NCBI GenBank assembly: GCA_018398805.1
Contig: JAGFBZ010000860.1
Coordinates: forward strand, 92,001-156,000
DNA length: 64,000 nucleotides
Origin: Hirundichthys speculiger
Taxonomy: Eukaryota; Chordata; Actinopteri; Beloniformes; Exocoetidae
Direction of reading: 5' to 3'
The position numbers and the translations under genes are program-made. Below the pieces are notes generated by a model. It worked only from the letters and a program-made list of their open reading frames with translations, was not told the origin of the DNA and made no database searches. Shown in pieces: positions 57,821-64,000 of the stretch (the stretch's first letter is position 1; each line of letters starts with the position of its first letter).

Positions 57821-59968
57821 CAGATTTGTAGTTGGGGTGACGTGGTCCAGGTTCAGATTTGTAGTTGGGGCGACGTGGTCCAGCCTGCAGATTTGTAGTC
57901 AGGGTGACGTGGTCCAGCCTGCAGATTTGGAGTCGGGGTAAAGTGGTCCAGGTTCAGATTTGGAGTCAGGGTGACGTGGTCCAGGTGCAGATTTGTAGTC
58001 AGGGTGACGTGGTCCAGCCTGCAGATTTGTAGTCAGGGTGACGTGGTCCAGCCTGCAGATTTGTAGTCAGGGTGACGTGGTCCAGCCTGCAGATTTGGAG
58101 TCGGGGTAAAGTGGTCCAGGTTCAGATTTGTAGTCGGGGTGACGTGGTCCAGGTGCATATTTGGAGTCGGGGTGACGTGGTCCAGCCTGCAGATTTGTAG
58201 TCGGGGCGACGTGGTCCAGGTGCAGATTTGGAGTCGGGGTGACGTGGTCCAGGTGCAGATTTGGAGTCGGGGTGACGTGGTCCAGGTGCATATTTGGAGT
58301 CGGGGTGACGTGGTCCAGCCTGCAGATTTGTAGTCGGGGCGACGTGGTCCAGCCTGCAGATTTGTAGTCGGGGTGACGTGGTCCAGGTGCAGATTTGGAG
58401 TCGGGGTGACGTGGTCCAGGTGCAGATTTGGAGTCGGGGTGACGTGGTCCAGCCTGCAGATTTGTAGTCGGGGCGACGTGGTCCAGCCTGCAGATTTGTA
58501 GTCGGGGCGACGTGGTCCAGGTGCAGATTTGTAGTCGGGGCGACGTGGTCCAGGTGCAGATGTGTAGTCAGGGTGACGTGGTCCAGGTTCAGATTTGTAG
58601 TCGGGGTGACGTGGTCCAGGTGCATATTTGGAGTCGGGGTGACGTGGTCCAGCCTGCAGATTTGTAGTCGGGGCGACGTGGTCCAGGTGCAGATTTGGAG
58701 TCGGGGTGACGTGGTCCAGCCTGCAGATTTGTAGTCGGGGCGACGTGGTCCAGGTGCAGATTTGTAGTCGGGGCGACGTGGTCCAGGTGCAGATTTGTAG
58801 TCGGGGCGACGTGGTCCAGGTGCAGATTTGTAGTCGGGGCGACGTGGTCCAGGTGCAGATTTGGAGTCGGGGTGACGTGGTCCAGCCTGCAGATTTGGAG
58901 TCGGGGTGACGTGGTCCAGCCTGCAGATTTGTAGTCGGGGCGACGTGGTCCAGGTGCAGATGTGTAGTCAGGGTGACGTGGTCCAGGTGCAGATGTGTAG
59001 TCAGGGTGACGTGGTCCAGGTGCAGATTTGGAGTCGGGGTGACGTGGTCCAGCCTGCAGATGTGTAGTCAGGGTGACGTGGTCCAGGTGCAGATTTGTAG
59101 TCGGGGCGACGTGGTCCAGGTGCAGATGTGTAGTCAGGGTGACGTGGTCCAGCCTGCAGATTTGGAGTCGGGGTGACGTGGTCCAGCCTGCAGATTTGTA
59201 GTCGGGGCGACGTGGTCCAGGTGCAGATGTGTAGTCAGGGTGACGTGGTCCAGGTGCAGATTTGGAGTCGGGGTGACGTGGTCCAGCCTGCAGATGTGTA
59301 GTCAGGGTGACGTGGTCCAGGTGCAGATTTGGAGTCAGGGCGACGTGGTCCAGCCTGCAGATGTGTAGTCAGGGTGACGTGGTCCAGGTGCAGATTTGGA
59401 GTCGGGGCGACGTGGTCCAGGTGCAGATGTGTAGTCAGGGTGACGTGGTCCAGGTGCAGATTTGGAGTCGGGGCGACGTGGTCCAGCCTGCAGATTTGGA
59501 GTCGGGGTGACGTGGTCCAGCCTGCAGATTTGTAGTCGGGGCGACGTGGTCCAGGTGCAGATGTGTAGTCAGGGTGACGTGGTCCAGGTGCAGATTTGGA
59601 GTCGGGGTGACGTGGTCCAGCCTGCAGATGTGTAGTCAGGGTGACGTGGTCCAGGTGCAGATTTGGAGTCAGGGCGACGTGGTCCAGCCTGCAGATGTGT
59701 AGTCAGGGTGACGTGGTCCAGGTGCAGATTTGGAGTCGGGGCGACGTGGTCCAGGTGCAGATGTGTAGTCAGGGTGACGTGGTCCAGGTGCAGATTTGGA
59801 GTCGGGGCGACGTGGTCCAGCCTGCAGATTTGGAGTCGGGGTGACGTGGTCCAGCCTGCAGATTTGTAGTCGGGGCGACGTGGTCCAGGTGCAGATGTGT
59901 AGTCAGGGTGACGTGGTCCAGGTGCAGATTTGGAGTCAGGGCGACGTGGTCCAGGTGCAGATGTGTAG
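57821..59968 (+). repeat. GC-rich minisatellite, 33/34-bp unit, about 64 copies
   Basis: Core unit: cagattt-gtagtc-ggggc-gacgtggtcc followed by aggtg (33-bp type B) or agcctg (34-bp type A). Variants are mainly tttg/tgtg, gtagtc/ggagtc, gtcgggg/gtcaggg and gcgacg/gtgacg. Two units near 57940 and 58112 have taaagtgg in place of gacgtgg. Open frames in both directions arise because 33 is a multiple of 3; the change to 34 breaks them, so I take the array as non-coding. Confidence 0.95.
58975..59968 (+). repeat. 334-bp higher-order repeat, three copies
   Basis: Taking each gacgtgg as unit start, positions 58975, 59309 and 59643 begin blocks of ten units. The last two have the same length order 33,34,33,33,33,34,34,33,33,34; in the first the second and third units are swapped (33,33,34...). 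The last copy ends after nine units at the array edge. The array therefore grew at its right side by duplication of ten-unit blocks. Confidence 0.85.
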
Positions 59969-60827
59969 CAACTCTAAATCCAGGCTCTCAAGCCAAATTC
60001 AGGTTCCTGCTGTATTTTTTTTAAACAGTTCTGATTAACAATCGTAAACAGCATGAAACTGAAACCTCTTAGACTGTTGCTGGCGAGGTGTCCCTCTTCA
60101 GGTGTGACAGAAAACCAGATAATCAGTGTTGCAACCGTGACCCGCAGAGCTTGAAAACATCCGCATGGAGGACACATAGCGGCGGTGTGAATTAGTAGTT
60201 GGACCATGTGGAAGTGGAGGTGTGTGGGACAGAAGATGGATGACGAGTTCCCGCGTGCATGCCTGTCATAGACGCGACAGTGATCTCTGATCAGTATTCA
60301 CCGCTGGCAGCGGATCTCAGAAGCTCCTGCCGCCGAGCACAGCCATCTGGGCAGAGGAGGAACACACAACACGCACATACAAATGATCACACACGTACAC
60401 ACGTGCACACTGGCAGTGACACATCCGTACAAGACGTGACAAGTCAGCGTCACACACAGAAGAGCATCCACACCTTCACACTAACCCATCTGCACACGCT
60501 CAGTACGCTCAGAAGTCGTCAGATATTGTCCATTTTCACGGCAAATAATTACACACAAAATGTGTTTTATCTACATAATTTGTTGGTTTTACACATACAG
60601 AGAACAATTATGTCACTGTGTCAATACGGACACTTGTTACACACAGTTCAGGGAACACAAAATGAATTAGTGTCTTCCTCCCCAATACACATTTAGTCTC
60701 ACTTTCTTTCATCTGCATATCTTAATTCATAAATTGCAGAAATGAACACACACACAACGTACCCATGGACAGGTGCGTTAAAAAAAAAAATCAGGAAATT
60801 AATGAAAACTTTAAGAATAGTGTAGAG
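59969..60827. other. Unassigned
   Basis: CA- and AC-rich (60360-60500). A 145-codon frame at 60259-60696 is rich in H and T from the repeat and is not convincing. Confidence 0.4.
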
Positions 60828-60930
60828 CAGCCATTCCCAAACTTCAGAATACCAAGGCCCAATTTGAAATGTGAAAAATCTCCGCGGCAATTTAATCCTT
60901 TAATCACAACTGTGATCAACATTTAGGACT
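60828..60930 (+). mobile_element. hAT-like terminus
   Basis: cagccattcccaaacttcag and aaggcccaatttga recall the end of a Charlie-like hAT repeat. No opposite end found. Confidence 0.35.
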
Positions 60931-61063
60931 AGATTTGTCATTAATGTAAGGGGTCAACAAATAAGGTGACACTTGTCATATTAAGTTAAGATGACGGTAG
61001 TATAACACTTAGCTGGTTTGTTTTGTTACTTCTTAATGTTTTTAAATCAATTTAAATCTTAAT

Positions 61064-62238
61064 TAGGGCTGCACGATAATTATCGACCCGACAACAGGAA
61101 ATTATGACGTCATCCCGATAAGTCTGATATCATAACGAATAGCCCCGATAACATATATATTTTTGTCAACACGGCAGTGCCTCGCTCCCTCTGAGCCTTG
61201 AATGACCGGCAGTGAATGTTATGTTGATGTGACGTCAGCATAATCAGAAAAACGATTTCTCAATAAGGAAAATCAAGAATACCCCCTCATGCCAGAAAAC
61301 AACTCGTTAACTCGGTCATAATTTTGGTAGTTGCTGACTTTAATTGATATTCGCAGTATTCTCCTACAAGTTACACATACAAAATAGAAAAATAGAAAAG
61401 GCCGAAAGAACGACGAGCAAACGAGGGAACGGAGGAATTTACATTACACCTTGAATGCAGCATTGCGGCACAGTGCGCTGATAAAAACAAACAAACATGG
61501 CGGCTATTATATGGAACTTCGTTAAAGTTTCAGAAGAAGATAGTTCGCTGGTTATTTGTGACAAATGCTCCAAGCGAAGGAGGGAAAAATAGTACAAGCT
61601 CTAATACGTCAAATCCGACCAGCCACCTGAAACATAACCATCACTTCCATGGAGTTTTGAAATCGCGCTAACGTAGCAAGCCAGGAGCAACCCTTCCCTC
61701 CCCTCCGCTCCTCGCCATCATCTCTCTCATCTAAAGCTTCCATGAGATTGAAAAAAATTTGAATAGAAACCACAAGGCAAAATCCTTTTAATGTAATTTT
61801 CTGTTACTATGTCGTGAACTTTTTCAGTTTATTTACACAGACAAGTCTAGCTTGTGTCAGTACATTATGACCTGTGCATTATTTTTTATTGTCATTGGGG
61901 AATCCACTTTTTCAGTTAGTAATTCTGATGTATGTATTTCCATCAGTTCAAGGAGCCTTTATTTTTTATATCAGCCAGTAATGAACCTTATTTAAGTTAA
62001 TGTAAGATATCAAATAGGTTTGTTTGATAGCTTTATGAAAATGTTTGAGAGGCTTGCCAGTAGTTTTTCATTGAAAAAAAGAAATATCTTTTCATTTAAA
62101 GAGTCAAAACTGTTTGGTTTTTCATAGTATTGATGTAATGATCTTAGGTACATGTGTGTGTTATCGGTATCAGCCTTTAGGAGCTGAACGTTATCGGTTA
62201 TCGGTATCGGTTTTAAAAAACAGTTATCGTGCATCCCT
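61064..62238 (+). mobile_element. hAT-alpha, copy C
   Basis: Ends tagggctgcacgataatta and cagttatcgtgcatccct. Uninterrupted, 1175 bp, and so the reference for the layout of copies A and B. Its flanks no longer show a convincing 8-bp duplication. Confidence 0.85.
61497..61671 (+). pseudogene. BED finger exon of hAT-alpha copy C, frameshifted
   Basis: ATG at 61497 opens MAAIIWNFVKVSEEDSSLVI then CDKCSKRRREK and a stop; in a different frame GGKNSTSSNTSNPTSHLKHN goes on to the stop at 61669-61671. The break is the same small deletion as in copy A. Cysteine and histidine pairs are all present but not in one frame. Confidence 0.7.
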
Positions 62239-64000
62239 CTCCATAATTTAAATCCGTATCAACGGAACATAAAGACAGACTGACTATATTGCTCACGTCC
62301 TCAGATGCAGACTATTCTGGGATGCGTAGCTTGAAGCTACGATGGATGATTGACGCGTATATCTTCATGTTAGTCTGAGGTGTCCTCGTTGCTCGACTCT
62401 TATTTTCTCTTTCTCCGCAATGACTGAAACTTGTTTTCTTTGAGAGTCGGCTCCCATGGTTACACTCAGCACGGTGAAGAACAGAAGAAAAACATAAAAT
62501 AATACGAAGCTCAATCAAGTCCCCATGTCATGATGGTTCGAGATCTTTCCTCCTTAATGCCCACCAGCCCCCTCCTTCCTTACCAAACCTGTTTGGGTGC
62601 TTTATTTCTGCAACTCTCCAATTGGTCAGATTTTCTTTTATGTAAAAAAAAACTAAAACAAACCCAGATGGTGACTTTGAGCTTGCATACTTCCGGCTTG
62701 AGACAGCTACTTATGAGCATGCAGAAGTATCTGATGAGAACTGAATAATCAATAACCTTAAATGGTAGGTTTGTCTGTAAGCAGCAGCGTGAAGGTGAGT
62801 CGGCTCACCTCACGGCAGCTCACGGCCAAAGCGCTTAGATTATTCAAGGCTCAGAAATGTAGAGGTCCAAAGGAAATTCACGATTACTTCAATAGCTACG
62901 GATAAACATTGGCAGAACATTCGCTGTCCTCACTGAGCAGTGACGTGTGATCAGATTATCGATGCACCAAACAGAGCGAGCTGGTGGAATGATAATTGTA
63001 ATTTTAAAAATCTGTTTAGTTCACACGTGGAGAGAGTCTTTGCACCATGTGATGTTTTACTGCAGCCACTATTTTTTCTCATTGTAGAAAGTAAATATGT
63101 CCATGAGTTTGGCTGTCCCCCCCCTGCAGTTTCATAAAATGCACAAGCACTTTCCGTGCACCACACCTGTGTGTAACATCAGTGTCTGACGCATTTCGTC
63201 CTCACACGTCTAGATGATCTAAAATGTATCATGATTTCATTCATTGACCTCCTCGAAGACAGCAGAAAGCTCGGGCACCTGACAGGACCGTGGGTCGGCA
63301 AAAGGAAAATGGAAAGTCTTGGCTGCAGATGACATCCCGTATTGTTAAACCCTCGACTCGGATGAAGAACGGCTGCCGCTAGTCGTCAAAATTGAAACAT
63401 GGATGTAAACTGCAGTTTGTCTGGTTGGCAGAAGTAAATCTGCTTTGCTGTGTGAGAGTGACATTCACTGAGGTTTTGAAGGTCAGCTGCAGTGCATCGG
63501 GGGTTGTGGTACGGGCTTCTTTGCTTTTAAAGGAAGTGAGTATTATCAGCAGAGACTGCTTTTTCTAAATTAATTATATATAGAACTGGAATGACATCAC
63601 TAGTATCAATAAGGAAATGCATTCTGCCCAATTTAGAAAACATTTTAATAATCATGCATATATCTTTTCCTTAATAGCTTAACTGTTTAGTATTTGGTGT
63701 TGTTTTGATGGCGTTCTGCACACTGTGGCATTGTCTGTCCAATTTTCATAGCTTTAGAAGATAAGGGTTCACTGATGTTTATTCATACATGTGCATCAGG
63801 TCTGCTTGTACTCTGTAAGAGTTTTAATTTCCTCTGAAAAGTTAGTGTGGCTTATCTGCACCATTATCAAACACTCCAACACTAACATGCCTGCAGAAAA
63901 ATGCATCACACCAAAGTTCACTGACTGAATTCCTCTCATGCACCTTGCACCATGATGGTTCATGACAGCGTCTCCAAAAAAATCAATATGACATACTGAA
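62239..64000. other. Unassigned end of window
   Basis: About 1.8 kb with no transposon ends that I recognise. Frames of 65-72 codons lack motifs. It may be ordinary intergenic or intronic DNA. Confidence 0.4.

Noticed and set aside
58067..58625. Long minus-strand open frames (74 and 167 codons) with repeated HLDHVTPT-type units
   Set aside because: They exist only because the minisatellite unit of 33 bp is a multiple of 3; 34-bp units break the frame and the plus strand is equally open. No start, splice or signal features.
57821..59968. Regular repeat that could look like a CRISPR array
   Set aside because: Units are tandem without unique spacers, in a eukaryotic context.
60259..60696. 145-codon plus-strand frame rich in H and T
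   Set aside because: Arises from CA-rich sequence; no domain or signal.

Overview
This is a eukaryotic, repeat-dense, AT-rich stretch with no bacterial features. Rex3-type and Rex6-type non-LTR retrotransposons, several kinds of Tc1-like transposon, many hAT miniatures with 8-bp target duplications, degraded tRNA-SINE bodies and abundant TA/TG microsatellites all point to a ray-finned (teleost) fish. I cannot name the species. Nothing proves a complete host gene. The window reads as intergenic or intronic DNA, with one possible host first exon at 52612-52648.

Layout. 80-4482: a minus-strand Rex6 relic split by a hAT element (125-2621) that itself took in a Rex3 fragment, a foldback MITE and a fragment of family Y. 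4548-6081: first copy of a Tc1-like element with long IR/DR ends, set in TA/TG repeats. 6299-11110: eroded hAT and Tc1 pieces, some nested. 11981-15717: hAT-alpha copy A with two further levels of nesting. 16419-18009: a second Tc1-like type with a fourfold 53-bp start-region repeat. 18239-19348: two hAT miniatures. 19830-20210: LINE fragment. 22612-24236: hAT-alpha copy B with an internal inversion. 24802-29604: a four-level transposon onion. 31600-36578: hAT-gamma, Tc1 relics and another hAT with a CTCF-like motif. 36690-39833: LINE fragment, then family Y copy 2, interrupted by an element that carries a THAP exon. 42203-43233: hAT-beta with an open BED-finger frame. 46306-51772: hAT-beta MITE, LINE tail, SINE relic, second Tc1 copy and a further hAT. 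54739-56227: MITE holding hAT-gamma. 57821-59968: a 33/34-bp minisatellite with a 334-bp higher-order repeat. 61064-62238: hAT-alpha copy C.

The genes present are mobile-element genes and nearly all are broken. A recurring pattern is that hAT derivatives keep the first-exon BED DNA-binding finger while no hAT catalytic core can be seen anywhere. Two of these fingers, at 23644-23805 and 42409-42624, are still open. Exact 8-bp duplications allow many insertions to be bounded to the base, and several families have an empty-site relative in the same window. Family labels alpha, beta, gamma and Y are mine and local to this window.
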